A stretch of DNA of 64,000 nt, from positions 62,001 through 126,000 of the forward strand of contig JAHBTX010000004.1 of NCBI GenBank assembly GCA_019638395.1, in the 5' to 3' direction. Below are positions 17,249 to 25,892 of this stretch, one piece after another. Each line of letters opens with the position of its first letter. Position 1 is the first letter of the stretch. The DNA comes from Cyclobacteriaceae bacterium. Lineage in GTDB: Bacteria; Bacteroidota; Bacteroidia; Cytophagales; Cyclobacteriaceae. The notes below the pieces were generated by a model. The model saw only the letters and a list, made by a program, of their open reading frames with translations, searched no databases and was not told where the DNA came from. The translations under genes and the position numbers were made by a program.

Positions 17249-17752
17249 ATGCGGTTTATAAGTTTAGGTTTTCTGTTTTGTGTGTTAGCATTTGCAACGT
17301 TTGGTCAGCAACAATTGGTATTGTTAAAGCGGGGCGAAGTTGTGGCGCGTTTTGAACAAGGTGACAACATAAAATGCAAACTGCGTAACGGAAAAACCAA
17401 AGAAGGTATGGCGCTTCGTTATACCGAGGTATCCGTGATTTTGCGGGGCGATACCATTATGTTTTCCGATATCTATAAAATTTATGCGAAAGGAAAACGC
17501 AAGGCCGACTTCCGGCAAAAAGTAGGCACCGTGTTAATGATTGGTGGAGTAGGTTACTTCGCTATCGATATGGTTAACACCCTGCTGTTTGTAGAAGGCC
17601 AGAGCGGTATTGATGAAGGTGTGGCAATTACAGCCGGTAGTTTGGCTGCAGTTGGTGCTGCGTTAACTTTTATCAGAAGCCCGTATATGAAAGTGCGAGG
17701 GCTGTCAATAAGAATGATTACACCAGAGTCGCGGTTTTATCGGTATGAGTAA
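17249..17752 (+). CDS. hypothetical exported or membrane protein
   Basis: 167 residues that I do not recognise. The N-terminus is a signal peptide (MRFISLGFLFCVLAFATFG, cut near QQQ). A soluble beta-rich region follows, with KRGEVVARFEQGDNIKCKL and GDTIMFSDIYKIY, then two hydrophobic segments (about 93-115 and 125-143). The first half resembles small Bacteroidota proteins that recognise their own signal and carry an Sm-like barrel, but this is a weak impression. It starts 17 bases after the ilvE terminator and is followed by prfB. Confidence 0.6.
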   Translation: MRFISLGFLFCVLAFATFGQQQLVLLKRGEVVARFEQGDNIKCKLRNGKTKEGMALRYTEVSVILRGDTIMFSDIYKIYAKGKRKADFRQKVGTVLMIGGVGYFAIDMVNTLLFVEGQSGIDEGVAITAGSLAAVGAALTFIRSPYMKVRGLSIRMITPESRFYRYE

Positions 17753-17807
17753 CAGCTATTATTTTTAATTGATTGGTGTTACCTTCGCGCCATAATTTTT
17801 TAAATCA

Positions 17808-18909
17808 ATGACTACCGAACAATTAAAGGATTTGAAAGTCCGTGTTGCCGCCCTCAGGCGGTATCTTTGACTACGATCGTAAAATCGTAGAAATACTAGA
17901 CGAAGAACGCATTACACACCAGGCCGATTTCTGGAACAAACCCAAAGAGGCCGAAGTTATTCTTAAAAATATTCGCACTAAAAAAGTATGGACCGATGCG
18001 TTTGCTGCTGTTAGCAAACAATTGGAAGATCTGGAAGTGTTGAACGAATTCCACGAAGCAGGCGATGCCAGCGAAGAAGAACTGGATGCCGAATACCAAA
18101 AGGCTGCTAAAGCCATTGAAGAGCTGGAGTTCAAGAAAATGCTGAGCAAAGAAGAAGATCAGTTGAGTGCCGTAATGGAAATTAATCCCGGTGCTGGTGG
18201 AACAGAAAGTAATGATTGGGCCGATATGCTCAACCGCATGTACATTATGTGGGGCGAAAAGAGCGGTTACAAAGTTTCGCAGATCGATTACCAGGCGGGT
18301 GAAGTAGCAGGAATAAAATCAGCTACACTGGAGATTGAAGGCCCCTTTGCGTATGGAAAACTAAAATCAGAAATAGGGGTGCATCGGTTGGTACGCATTT
18401 CGCCTTTTGATAGTAACCAACGCAGGCATACTTCATTCGCATCGGTGTTTGTATATCCAAAAGTGGACGACTCTATTGAGATTGAAGTAAACCCTGCAGA
18501 TGTAGAGATTCAAACTTCACGCTCGGGTGGTGCAGGTGGCCAGAATGTAAACAAAGTAGAAACCAAAGTGCAACTCACACACAAACCTTCGGGTATTGTT
18601 ATTGTGTGCCAGGTTGAGCGTTCGCAACATGCCAACCGCGAGCGGGCCATGCAAATGCTTAAATCTAAACTCTACCAGGTGGAAATGGAAAAACGTAACG
18701 CTGCACGCGATAAGGTGGAGGCTGGTAAAATGAAAATTGATTTTGGTTCGCAGATTCGGAACTATGTATTGCATCCTTATAAACTTGTGAAAGATGCCCG
18801 CACCAGTGTAGAGCGACACGATGCACAAAATGTATTGGATGGCGATCTGGACGATTTTATAAAAGCATATCTACTGGAAGATCAGGAGGCTGCTTCGGGT
18901 AAGCAGTGA
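17808..18909 (+). CDS. prfB: peptide chain release factor 2, programmed +1 frameshift
   Basis: RF2 ends translation at UGA and UAA. The first reading frame starts at ATG 17808, runs 20 codons and meets TGA at 17868-17870. The slippery site CTT-TGA-C (17865-17871) with the upstream internal Shine-Dalgarno-like AGGCGG (17856-17861) is the classic RF2 autoregulatory signal; shifting +1 at CTT puts translation in the frame that begins with GAC at 17869 and ends at 18909. The joined product is about 366 residues, the normal length. The stop-recognition motif SPF ([11 protein letters not shown]) and the catalytic GGQ ([10 protein letters not shown]) are present. Low RF2 raises frameshifting and so restores RF2. 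Confidence 0.96.
17856..17871 (+). promoter_or_regulatory. RF2 frameshift signal
   Basis: AGGCGG, then TAT, then CTT TGA C. The purine-rich hexamer sits three bases before the slippery CTT codon, as in the well-studied enterobacterial site AGGGGGTATCTTTGAC, and the in-frame UGA is the codon RF2 itself reads. Confidence 0.93.
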
Positions 18910-18990
18910 ATTGGTAATCGGTGATCAGAATTTCGGTATTTGGTAAATCGGTATTCGGTAATCAGTGGTCGGTAACAGTAATCAGTAAAT
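18910..18990 (+). repeat. left flank of S23 cassette: iterated CGGTAATC-like words
   Basis: The 80 bases between prfB and the four-helix-bundle gene consist of degenerate GGTAATC/GGTGATC/GGTATTC words. GGTAATCGGTGATCAG at 18913-18928 is exactly complementary to 19402-19417 on the far side of the gene, and GGTATTCGGT also recurs in inverted form. Confidence 0.85.
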
Positions 18991-19000
18991 TTTTAGGTTT

Positions 19001-19381
19001 ATGGATTATGTAGATAGTTTTAAAGAGTTAGCGGTTTACAGGGCAGCAAGGCAATTATCCAAAGAGATTTTTATACTAACGAAAAGTTTCCCGAAAGAAG
19101 AAATGTATTCGCTTACCGATCAGGTAAGAAGATCATCACGATCTATTGGGGCACAAGTTGCCGAAGCCTGGGCGAAGAGACGCTACGAAAAACATTTTGT
19201 AAGTAAACTAACCGATGCTGATGGCGAACAACAGGAAACCCAACATTGGATTGAAACTTCATTTGATTGTGGTTATATATCCAAAGAAGTAGCAGATCAA
19301 CTTTTGAGTCAAAGTAGTTCTATCGGAAAGATGATCAATTCCATGATTACCAAATCATCTTCTTTCTGTAAACCTAACTAA
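19001..19381 (+). CDS. four-helix-bundle protein, S23 / 23S rRNA intervening-sequence family
   Basis: 126 residues with the family pattern throughout: FKELAVYRAARQLSKEIF, FPKEEMYSLTDQVRRSSRS, AQVAEAWAKRRYEKHFVSKL, DADGEQQETQHWI and CGYISKE. The fold is a four-helix bundle forming a pentamer, known from a Bacteroides homologue and from Avd of diversity-generating retroelements; its basic face suggests nucleic-acid binding, and the cellular role of stand-alone members is unknown. The gene lies between inverted iterated repeats and has been placed between prfB and the MFS gene. No reverse transcriptase or variable repeat accompanies it here, so it is not part of a DGR in this window. Confidence 0.9.
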   Translation: MDYVDSFKELAVYRAARQLSKEIFILTKSFPKEEMYSLTDQVRRSSRSIGAQVAEAWAKRRYEKHFVSKLTDADGEQQETQHWIETSFDCGYISKEVADQLLSQSSSIGKMINSMITKSSSFCKPN

Positions 19382-19446
19382 TTACCATTAACCGATTTCC
19401 ACTGATCACCGATTACCGATCACCGATTAACCGAATACCTCACCAC
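19382..19446 (+). repeat. right flank of S23 cassette: inverted copy of the iterated words
   Basis: Reading CACCGATTACCGATCACCGATTAACC and similar words, this is the reverse-complement type of the left flank and includes the 16-bp exact inverted match at 19402-19417. It ends one base before the TTG start of the MFS transporter, so it replaces any normal leader for that gene. Confidence 0.85.
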
Positions 19447-19447
19447 T

Positions 19448-20602
19448 TTGCCCAAAACCTACAACACATCCTTCTGGCTTCTCTGCCTCAGCTCGCTGCT
19501 TTTCTTTGCAAGCTTTAACATGATCATTCCGGAATTGCCGGAGTATCTTTCTAAACTGGGTGGTGCTGAATACAAAGGGTTAATCATTTCGCTTTTCACC
19601 ATAACGGCTATGATTTCACGACCGTTTAGTGGAAAGTTAGCGGATAGTATTGGTCGCGTGCCGGTTATGATTTTTGGTGCTGTAGTCTGCTTGATTTGCA
19701 GTTTAATTTATCCACTCATCACCACGTTGATGCCTTTTTTTGTTCTACGTTTTTTTCATGGATTCTCAACGGGCTTTACACCTACTGGCAACACAGCTTA
19801 CCTGGCGGATATAATTCCCGCACAAAAACGAGGCGAGGCGATGGGCTTACTCGGCACAGCCGGAGCCATTGGTATGTCGGGTGGGCCTGCATTGGGGGGC
19901 ATGCTCAGCAACCAGTTTGGCTTGAAAGTAATGTTCTATGCATCGTCCATACTGGCATTGTTATCGATTCTTATTTTAATCCGCACCAAAGAAACACTTC
20001 AAACCAAACAGCGATTTACGTTCACACATTTAAAAGTAAAACGAACCGATTTTTTTGAACCGCTTGTGGTGGCGCCTTGCATTGTAATGGTTTTGGCTGC
20101 ATTTGCTTATGGTGCAGTGTTTACATTAATACCCGATTTTGGTCAGCACGTAGGTGTGCGCAATAAAGGTTTGTTATTTACCTACCTCACGGTAGCTTCG
20201 CTGGTAGTACGGTTGGTAGCAGGCAAAGCATCCGATCGGTACGGACGCCAACCCGTGCTGCTGGTAAGTACATCGGTTATTGTTGTATCCATGTTGGTGA
20301 TTGGTCTTGCTTCCACCAAACTGCAATTAATGATTGGTGTGGTGCTCTATGGATTTGCACAAGGCTCCACTTCGCCCACGCTGTTGGCATGGGCAACCGA
20401 TTTGAGCGACAATCGCTTTAAGGGCCGTGGCATAGCTTCGCTTTATATTTTTATGGAATTGGGCATTGGTTTGGGTGCGTTGATTTCAGGCTGGCTTTAC
20501 GCGAACGACACCAATTTATTCTTTCCGGTGTTTTCTGTTAGTGCAATACTTGCAGCCATTGCTTTTCTTTACCTACTTTCATTGCAACGATTAAAAGCAT
20601 GA
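19448..20602 (+). CDS. MFS transporter, drug or sugar efflux type
   Basis: 384 residues with twelve predicted helices. The motif-A loop after helix 2 is RPFSGKLADSIGRVPVMIFG, and a second copy follows helix 8 (GKASDRYGRQPVLL). GNTAYLADIIPAQKRGEAMG and GPALGGMLSNQFG are typical of the MFS efflux families. Substrate unknown. The start is TTG at 19448: the first ATG is 24 codons later and would cut helix 1, and a stop lies in frame at 19403-19405. The last 4 bases overlap the following lysoplasmalogenase gene (ATGA), so the two are coupled. The S23 cassette lies directly upstream. Confidence 0.9.
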   Translation: MPKTYNTSFWLLCLSSLLFFASFNMIIPELPEYLSKLGGAEYKGLIISLFTITAMISRPFSGKLADSIGRVPVMIFGAVVCLICSLIYPLITTLMPFFVLRFFHGFSTGFTPTGNTAYLADIIPAQKRGEAMGLLGTAGAIGMSGGPALGGMLSNQFGLKVMFYASSILALLSILILIRTKETLQTKQRFTFTHLKVKRTDFFEPLVVAPCIVMVLAAFAYGAVFTLIPDFGQHVGVRNKGLLFTYLTVASLVVRLVAGKASDRYGRQPVLLVSTSVIVVSMLVIGLASTKLQLMIGVVLYGFAQGSTSPTLLAWATDLSDNRFKGRGIASLYIFMELGIGLGALISGWLYANDTNLFFPVFSVSAILAAIAFLYLLSLQRLKA

Positions 20603-21255
20603 AAAGAGTAACGCTGATTTTATTTCTGGTAATAGCCATTTCAAATTTGGTAGCCGTAACTTTTAATATAACGTTGTTGAATCTTATCACCAAGCCTTTA
20701 TTAGTTCCGGCACTGGCCGTTTATTACCTCGTAGCAACTTCAGGAAAGAGTTATCTTTTTTTAGCTGCACTTTTTTTCTGCTGGCTGGGCGATGTATTGT
20801 TGATGTTGCAGCGCGATGAAATCTTTTTTATAGCAGGGTTGATCGCTTTTCTAACCGGCCATGTGCTATACATTATTTGTTACCGCAACTTCCGCAGTGC
20901 TGGCACCGGGTTAACAGGTACACAACGAATCCGATTTTCATTACCAATAGTTTTAGCGGGCACAGGTTTGGTTACCATTCTCTTCCCGCATTTGGGCTCC
21001 TTGCAAATTCCGGTAATGGTGTATGCGTTAGTGATTACAGTAATGGCGATGCAAGCGTTATTCCGTTATGGCCGCACCAACTCAAAAAGTTTTACGCTTG
21101 TGTTTGCGGGTGCTATCAGCTTTATGCTTTCTGATTCGTTATTGGCTATTAATAAGTTTATGCAACCGCTTCCACTTGCCGGGTTAGCGATTATGTTTAC
21201 GTATATACTTGCGCAGTATTTGATTGTGGAGGGAGTGGTGAGGTGTGAAGCTTAA
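20599..21255 (+). CDS. lysoplasmalogenase (YhhN/TMEM86 family)
   Basis: 218 residues with about eight short hydrophobic segments. LITKPLLVPALAVYY, FFCWLGDVLLML and FLTGHVLYIICYRNF match the YhhN family, whose animal member TMEM86B hydrolyses the vinyl-ether bond of lysoplasmalogen; LSDSLLAINKF near the end carries the second conserved acidic residue. The bacterial substrate may be another ether or lyso-lipid. Translationally coupled to the MFS gene by an ATGA overlap and ended by a bidirectional terminator. Confidence 0.87.
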   Translation: MKRVTLILFLVIAISNLVAVTFNITLLNLITKPLLVPALAVYYLVATSGKSYLFLAALFFCWLGDVLLMLQRDEIFFIAGLIAFLTGHVLYIICYRNFRSAGTGLTGTQRIRFSLPIVLAGTGLVTILFPHLGSLQIPVMVYALVITVMAMQALFRYGRTNSKSFTLVFAGAISFMLSDSLLAINKFMQPLPLAGLAIMFTYILAQYLIVEGVVRCEA

Positions 21256-21304
21256 ACACTGATGCATGTATCCAGTTCGCTAATATCTTAACCTCATACA
21301 TATT

Positions 21305-21335
21305 AAAAATGCCTCCCATTCGGGAGGCATTTTTT
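21305..21335. terminator. bidirectional terminator
   Basis: A 13-bp perfect stem AAAAATGCCTCCC (21305-21317) with GGGAGGCATTTTT (21322-21334) around ATTC. A/T runs on both sides serve the rightward lysoplasmalogenase and the leftward DUF2807 gene. Confidence 0.9.
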
Positions 21336-21358
21336 ATTATCAATTAAAAAAACTTCTC

Positions 21359-22171
21359 TTACATCTTTCTCACTTTTCCACTCCCTGATGAATGACTATT
21401 CACCGAGCTGGGATTACCACGATACGAAACACTACCACTGCCCGAAATGGTTGCGTCCAGTGTCTGCTTTACATTAATCTCTACATCGCCTGACCCAGAA
21501 ATCCGAACTTCGCATTTTTCAACTTCCAGGTCGGCAGCTTGCACTTCGCCTGATCCACTGATAGTGGTACGAATTTCTTTTGCAGTACCGCTTGCAATAA
21601 TCCGGCCCGAGCCCGATACATTCATATCGGCACGTTCGGTAATCGTAGCGGCTAATAATACTTTCCCAGATCCACTTACCTTACTTTCCAATGCCCGGCA
21701 GTTACCTTTCACCCGAATATCGCCCGAACCGCTTACATGAGCTTCCATATAGCCAGTTGCATTTACTTCAATTTCCATCGAACCCGATCCGCTTACACTC
21801 AGCACCATGTCGCCTGCTTTAATTACACCTTCACCAATCAGGTTGCCTGAGCCACTCACACTAATGCCTTCAATATTTTTTACCGTTACATAAGCAATAA
21901 TATGGTCGTTGTTTTCCCAGTTCCACGAGCGCCAATTGTTTTCGCGACCAATACTCAAACGGCCACCTGTAACTTCTGTCTCGATTTTAGCGAGTAAATC
22001 TTTGGGTCCTTCCAATACAACTTTTTGTTCGTTACCCTGGCGCAAGTATAGTTTGCCCGGCACGCGGAAGTTTACTTTTGTGAAAGTATCAACGTTTCGG
22101 GTTTCTTTGGTTTGAGCCCAAACCAGCACAAAGCCGAAAACAAACAAGAGGGTAATAGCGGTGCGTTTCAT
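21359..22171 (-). CDS. GIN-domain (DUF2807) exported protein
   Basis: 270 residues. A signal peptide (MKRTAITLLFVFGFVLVWAQ) is followed by TKETRNVDTFTKVNFRVPGKLYL and LYLRQG, the start of the head-GIN domain. The rest is a beta-helix in which nearly every turn carries SGSG: nine copies (VSGSGN, VSGSGS, VSGSGD, VSGSGK, VSGSGR, ISGSGE, ISGSGD, ISGSGS, SSGSGK). The family is abundant in Bacteroidota, exported, and of unknown role, perhaps adhesive. It shares a terminator with the convergent lysoplasmalogenase gene. Confidence 0.88.
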   Translation of the reverse strand: MKRTAITLLFVFGFVLVWAQTKETRNVDTFTKVNFRVPGKLYLRQGNEQKVVLEGPKDLLAKIETEVTGGRLSIGRENNWRSWNWENNDHIIAYVTVKNIEGISVSGSGNLIGEGVIKAGDMVLSVSGSGSMEIEVNATGYMEAHVSGSGDIRVKGNCRALESKVSGSGKVLLAATITERADMNVSGSGRIIASGTAKEIRTTISGSGEVQAADLEVEKCEVRISGSGDVEINVKQTLDATISGSGSVSYRGNPSSVNSHSSGSGKVRKM

Positions 22172-22349
22172 GTGTTATTGATTTTTTACGGGTAAATGAC
22201 AAGCCCAACTCAAAAGAGGTTGCTTGGTGATTGATTTTTTTAGTGGGATTTGATTTTACTTTATTAGGACGCAAAAAGCAGGTAGTACGTTGCAGCCTTG
22301 CGTTTTTTCTTTTCAAACAGTGTAAAAAATACTCCCGGTTGCGAAAATG

Positions 22350-22970
22350 TTAGTTGAGAAGCCCTTGTAGTTTATGATAAATCTCCAAACAAACCCAGGC
22401 ATCGGTAGCCGCATAGCTGATTTGTTTTTCATTTAATACATCGGCTTCCCAGTTGCTGGTTTGTGCACTTTTGGAAATACGGAACCCTAATAACAAGGCT
22501 GTAAGTTTTTTCACACTCTCCACTTGCAGCCCGGCTTGCTTGCTCAGCTCGGCCAACTCAATAAAGCCATTGGGTTCATACTGTTTTAATCGTTGCATGG
22601 CTTTGATGTCATCGCGTAAAGCCACACCAGCTTTCCGAATGTCATTGCTTTCCAAAAACTTAATGATGGAAGCATGCATACCTGTATATTTTACACGCAC
22701 CAGAAAAACTTTATCGGGTAGGGCTATTTGTATAAGTGAAACTTTATTTTGCTGCCCACGCACAAACACCGGTTTGGTTTCGGTATCGAAGCCCACTACT
22801 TTATGTTCGCGCACTTCATCAAATACACGGGATAAAAGTTTTTCTTCGGATATAACCAATACCTTACCCTCAAACGCACCCAGTGGCAGTTCATTTATTT
22901 CTTCGTTCGAGATGGTAACAGATAAATTATGCTTCGGTGGCATCCAACCTGCGGATTTTATAATTGACAT
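22350..22970 (-). CDS. DEDDy 3'-5' exonuclease domain protein
   Basis: 206 residues with the three exonuclease motifs of the DnaQ/RNase D superfamily: VGFDTETKP (Exo I Asp-Glu), KAGVALRDDI (Exo II) and YAATDAWVCLEIY (Exo III with Tyr and Asp, hence DEDDy). It lacks an HRDC domain, so it is a minimal domain like the WRN-exonuclease-type proteins. Two ATGs are possible, 22970 and 22943; the second (MPPKHNLSV) reduces the overlap with nhaC from 44 to 17 bases. The overlap implies co-transcription downstream of nhaC. The nucleic-acid substrate is unknown. Confidence 0.85.
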   Translation of the reverse strand: MSIIKSAGWMPPKHNLSVTISNEEINELPLGAFEGKVLVISEEKLLSRVFDEVREHKVVGFDTETKPVFVRGQQNKVSLIQIALPDKVFLVRVKYTGMHASIIKFLESNDIRKAGVALRDDIKAMQRLKQYEPNGFIELAELSKQAGLQVESVKKLTALLLGFRISKSAQTSNWEADVLNEKQISYAATDAWVCLEIYHKLQGLLN

Positions 22971-24372
22971 ACGCTTGCAGCACTGTCATAAACGGACTCA
23001 TGATACAAAAGAAACAGAAAGGTGCATACGCCATAGTAGCCACACCCAACACGTTGGCTTGTGTGGCTCCGCACGTATTCCAGGGAATTAATACAGAAGT
23101 TACTGTACCGGAATCTTCCAGCGTTCGGCTCAATACCTCCGGTTTTAATCCGCGCTTGCGAAACGTATCGGCATACATGCGCCCGGGCACAGCAATGGCC
23201 ATGTATTGATCGGATGCTGTGAAGTTGAAGAAAATACAGGTAACAGTAGTAGATGCCACCAACGAGCCGGTGGAATGTGCAAACTGAATAATTTTTTCGG
23301 CAATAATTTTAAGCAACCCGGCCGATTCCATTACACCGCCAAAAATCATGGCACATAGAATCAGCCAAATCGTATTTAACATCCCACTCATGCCTTTTGC
23401 TGTTAGTAACTCGCTAATCATAGGATCGGCCGTTTGAATGTGGATGGTGGTTGTCATGGCATTCATCACTGCAATAAAAGAGGCCTTCAGAAAGTTTCCA
23501 TCCACTTTTGAAATTTCTATCACCAGATCGGGTTGAAAAATAATGGCGGCAATGCCACCCAACAAGGCCCCCACTAAAAGTGCCGGTAGTGCTGGAACTT
23601 TCTTTACAATCATTACGATAACCAGAACCGGTACAATAAATAAGAATGGACTCAGGTTAAAACGCGATTCAATAGCCTTTAAAACTGCAGAACTATCGGT
23701 TGCCGCACCGGATGTATCTAACGTAAAACCCCAGATGAAAAAGATAACCAGGGTAATGGCTAAAGTAGGGAAGGTAGTGTACGTCATATACCGGATGTGG
23801 GTAAACAAATCGGTACCGGCCATGGCGGGTGCCAGGTTAGTGGTATCTGATAAAGGCGACATTTTATCACCAAAATAAGCCCCCGAAATAATGGCCCCGG
23901 CAATTACACCTTCGTGAATGTCCATTGCTTTTCCAATTCCCAACAAGGCAATGCCTACCGTAGCAACTGTGCTCCACGAACTTCCGGTAGCTACCGAAAC
24001 AATAGCGCACACTACGCAGGCAGCAAGCAGAAAAATAGTTGGGTTAAGAATTTTTAATCCATAATAAATCATGGAAGGTACTATACCACTCAACAACCAG
24101 GTGCCAGCTAACGAACCAATGGCCAATAAAATCAGCATGGCCCCCATAGCTGAGCTAATACTCTTTACAATACTGCCTTCAATGTGGTGCCAGTTGTACC
24201 CACATCTAAACGCAATAATGCCTGCAATACCCGAAGCCATCAGCAAAGCAATTTGATTAGCTCCGGTTATAGCATCGCTACCCAACACAATTACATTGAT
24301 GGTAAGCAGGCCAATCAGAACTACAATGGGAGTAAGCGCCTGAAGAAGCGAAGGTTTTTTTATTTCGGACAT
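22927..24372 (-). CDS. nhaC: Na+/H+ antiporter NhaC family
   Basis: 481 residues with about a dozen hydrophobic segments. Characteristic NhaC stretches are ATGSSWSTVATVGIALLGIG, GAYFGDKMSPLSDTTNLAP and the C-terminal DSGTVTSVLIPWNTCGATQ. Members exchange cytoplasmic Na+ for H+ and aid pH and salt balance, though some carry organic anions. The ATG at 24372 is chosen over a TTG two codons earlier. It diverges from the DUF4442 gene across 87 bases and overlaps the exonuclease gene downstream. Confidence 0.92.
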   Translation of the reverse strand: MSEIKKPSLLQALTPIVVLIGLLTINVIVLGSDAITGANQIALLMASGIAGIIAFRCGYNWHHIEGSIVKSISSAMGAMLILLAIGSLAGTWLLSGIVPSMIYYGLKILNPTIFLLAACVVCAIVSVATGSSWSTVATVGIALLGIGKAMDIHEGVIAGAIISGAYFGDKMSPLSDTTNLAPAMAGTDLFTHIRYMTYTTFPTLAITLVIFFIWGFTLDTSGAATDSSAVLKAIESRFNLSPFLFIVPVLVIVMIVKKVPALPALLVGALLGGIAAIIFQPDLVIEISKVDGNFLKASFIAVMNAMTTTIHIQTADPMISELLTAKGMSGMLNTIWLILCAMIFGGVMESAGLLKIIAEKIIQFAHSTGSLVASTTVTCIFFNFTASDQYMAIAVPGRMYADTFRKRGLKPEVLSRTLEDSGTVTSVLIPWNTCGATQANVLGVATMAYAPFCFFCIMSPFMTVLQAYVNYKIRRLDATEA

Positions 24373-24459
24373 TGGCAACGTGTAAAAGGGTGTAAGATAC
24401 TAATAATGCTTTAGCCTGTATATCTGTAAAAAATCGTAAATCGAAAATAAAAAGTAAGT

Positions 24460-24966
24460 ATGCAAGCCGAAAAAATTATAGTAAAAGCCCGGCACTCGGG
24501 TTTTTACCGTTGGTTGTTGAATGTAGCCTTGGATCGTATGATTCCCTTTAACAAACCACACGGGTTTAAGATTGTGGAGTTGGAAGAACACCGGCTTAAA
24601 ACCAGCATACCGTATAAGCGCAGCAACTTCAATCACATTCGCGGATTGCATGCGTGCGGGCTTGCAACCTTGTCGGAGTTTACAACCGGATTTTTGCTAC
24701 TCAGTGCATTGGGTATGAAAAAGTATCGCATTATTATGCAGCGGTTGGAAATGAACTACCACTATCAGGGTAAGATGGCCGCTACGGCCGAGTTTACAAT
24801 TTCAAAAACGTGGATTGAAGAAAAAATAGCAGTGCCATTGCAAACGCAGGAATCGGTAGTAGTACCATGCGAAATAAAAATTCACGATGTGAAGGGAAAT
24901 CACTTAACCACTGGTTTGGTGTATTGGCAATTTAAAGAGTGGACAAAAGTTAAAACCAAGGCCTGA
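24460..24966 (+). CDS. DUF4442 hotdog-fold protein
   Basis: 168 residues. The segment IPYKRSNFNHIRGLHACGLATLSEFTTG contains the N-H-x-G-x-x-HA region and central helix of the hotdog thioesterase superfamily, and DUF4442 is the closest family. Such proteins act on acyl-thioesters, but no substrate is established. It begins a three-gene unit: its TGA shares its final A with the ATG of the acyltransferase-like gene, which in turn overlaps the glycosyltransferase gene. Confidence 0.82.
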   Translation: MQAEKIIVKARHSGFYRWLLNVALDRMIPFNKPHGFKIVELEEHRLKTSIPYKRSNFNHIRGLHACGLATLSEFTTGFLLLSALGMKKYRIIMQRLEMNYHYQGKMAATAEFTISKTWIEEKIAVPLQTQESVVVPCEIKIHDVKGNHLTTGLVYWQFKEWTKVKTKA

Positions 24967-25892
24967 TGGCTGAGAAAACCAAACACCGGTCGGCTGTAAA
25001 TTTTTCCACTGAGGTTTTGTATGTGTATAACTCGCCTCGGCATTTGCAATTGCAAGCAAAAGCCGGCTGGATTGTTTTTGAACTAACGGGCCCCGCGCGC
25101 ACTGTGTTAGCCCGGATAAATGTAAATGTGAGGCAAAACAAAGCTATGAGTCCGGTACGGGCGCCTTTTGGATCGTTCGAAATTTATTCGCGACTTAGTC
25201 CTACTACTCTGCTTCAATTTATTCAGTTTGTGGAAGCCGCATTGGTGCAGAAAAAAATCAACTATCTGGTAATTAAAAACTGGCCATCCATTTACCAGCC
25301 TGAGCAAGCGAAGCAATTGTATAAGGTTCTGGTTAATAAACTACAATTTAAAGTTAGTGAAGAGGTGAGCAGCGTAATTCCGGTTAGTAACACACCCTTG
25401 CGTGTTCGCATGAAAATATCAGAACGGCAAAAGGCCAGAAAGGCAGAAAAGTTATTTTCATTTAGCATGTGTGGACTAAATGAATATAAAACCATTTATG
25501 ATTTTATTTTAACGTGCCGGCAAGAGCGTGAACAATCGCTTTCACTTTCGTGGAAAGAAATCCGAACAACAATTTCAAAACTTCCGGATTGGTTTATGTT
25601 CTTTAAACTTGCTGGTGCTACCGATATAGCGGCAGCAGCTATTGTTATCCGCGTAAGCGATAAAGTGTGGTACACCTTTTACTACGCGCATGCGGCTACG
25701 TACAATAAAGTTAGTCCGGTGGTGTATTTGCTGGAATGTATTTATAACCAAGCGGCCATTGAAAAAATTAAATTGATTGATATGGGTACATCGATGTTAC
25801 ACGATAAAATCAATAAATCATTAATGCACTTCAAAGAAAGTGTGGGCGCGGTAACGGGTTCTAAGTTTACGTTCAGCAAAATGTATGACTAA
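24966..25892 (+). CDS. GNAT/FemAB-like acyltransferase fold protein
   Basis: 308 residues. The chain reads like the double-GNAT FemAB/BioF2-like fold: SPVRAPFGSFEIYSRLS in the first half, then a second half with DIAAAAIVIRVSDKVWYTFYY, YNKVSPVVYLLECIYN and IDMGTSMLHDKINKSLMHFK, the pattern of an aminoacyl- or acyl-CoA-dependent transferase ending in a KESVGA-type segment. No signal peptide. FemAB relatives add amino acids or acyl groups to cell-wall and surface polymers, which fits its position between a hotdog protein and a glycosyltransferase. Acceptor unknown. Confidence 0.7.
   Translation: MAEKTKHRSAVNFSTEVLYVYNSPRHLQLQAKAGWIVFELTGPARTVLARINVNVRQNKAMSPVRAPFGSFEIYSRLSPTTLLQFIQFVEAALVQKKINYLVIKNWPSIYQPEQAKQLYKVLVNKLQFKVSEEVSSVIPVSNTPLRVRMKISERQKARKAEKLFSFSMCGLNEYKTIYDFILTCRQEREQSLSLSWKEIRTTISKLPDWFMFFKLAGATDIAAAAIVIRVSDKVWYTFYYAHAATYNKVSPVVYLLECIYNQAAIEKIKLIDMGTSMLHDKINKSLMHFKESVGAVTGSKFTFSKMYD

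Noticed and set aside
19001-19381. Diversity-generating retroelement suggested by the Avd-like S23 protein
   Set aside because: No reverse transcriptase, template repeat or variable repeat lies in the window.
22089-22316. Minus-strand 75-codon frame in the gap before the DUF2807 gene
   Set aside because: It overlaps the real DUF2807 start, is poor in hydrophobic or conserved patches, and has no support as a gene. The gap itself shows nothing else.
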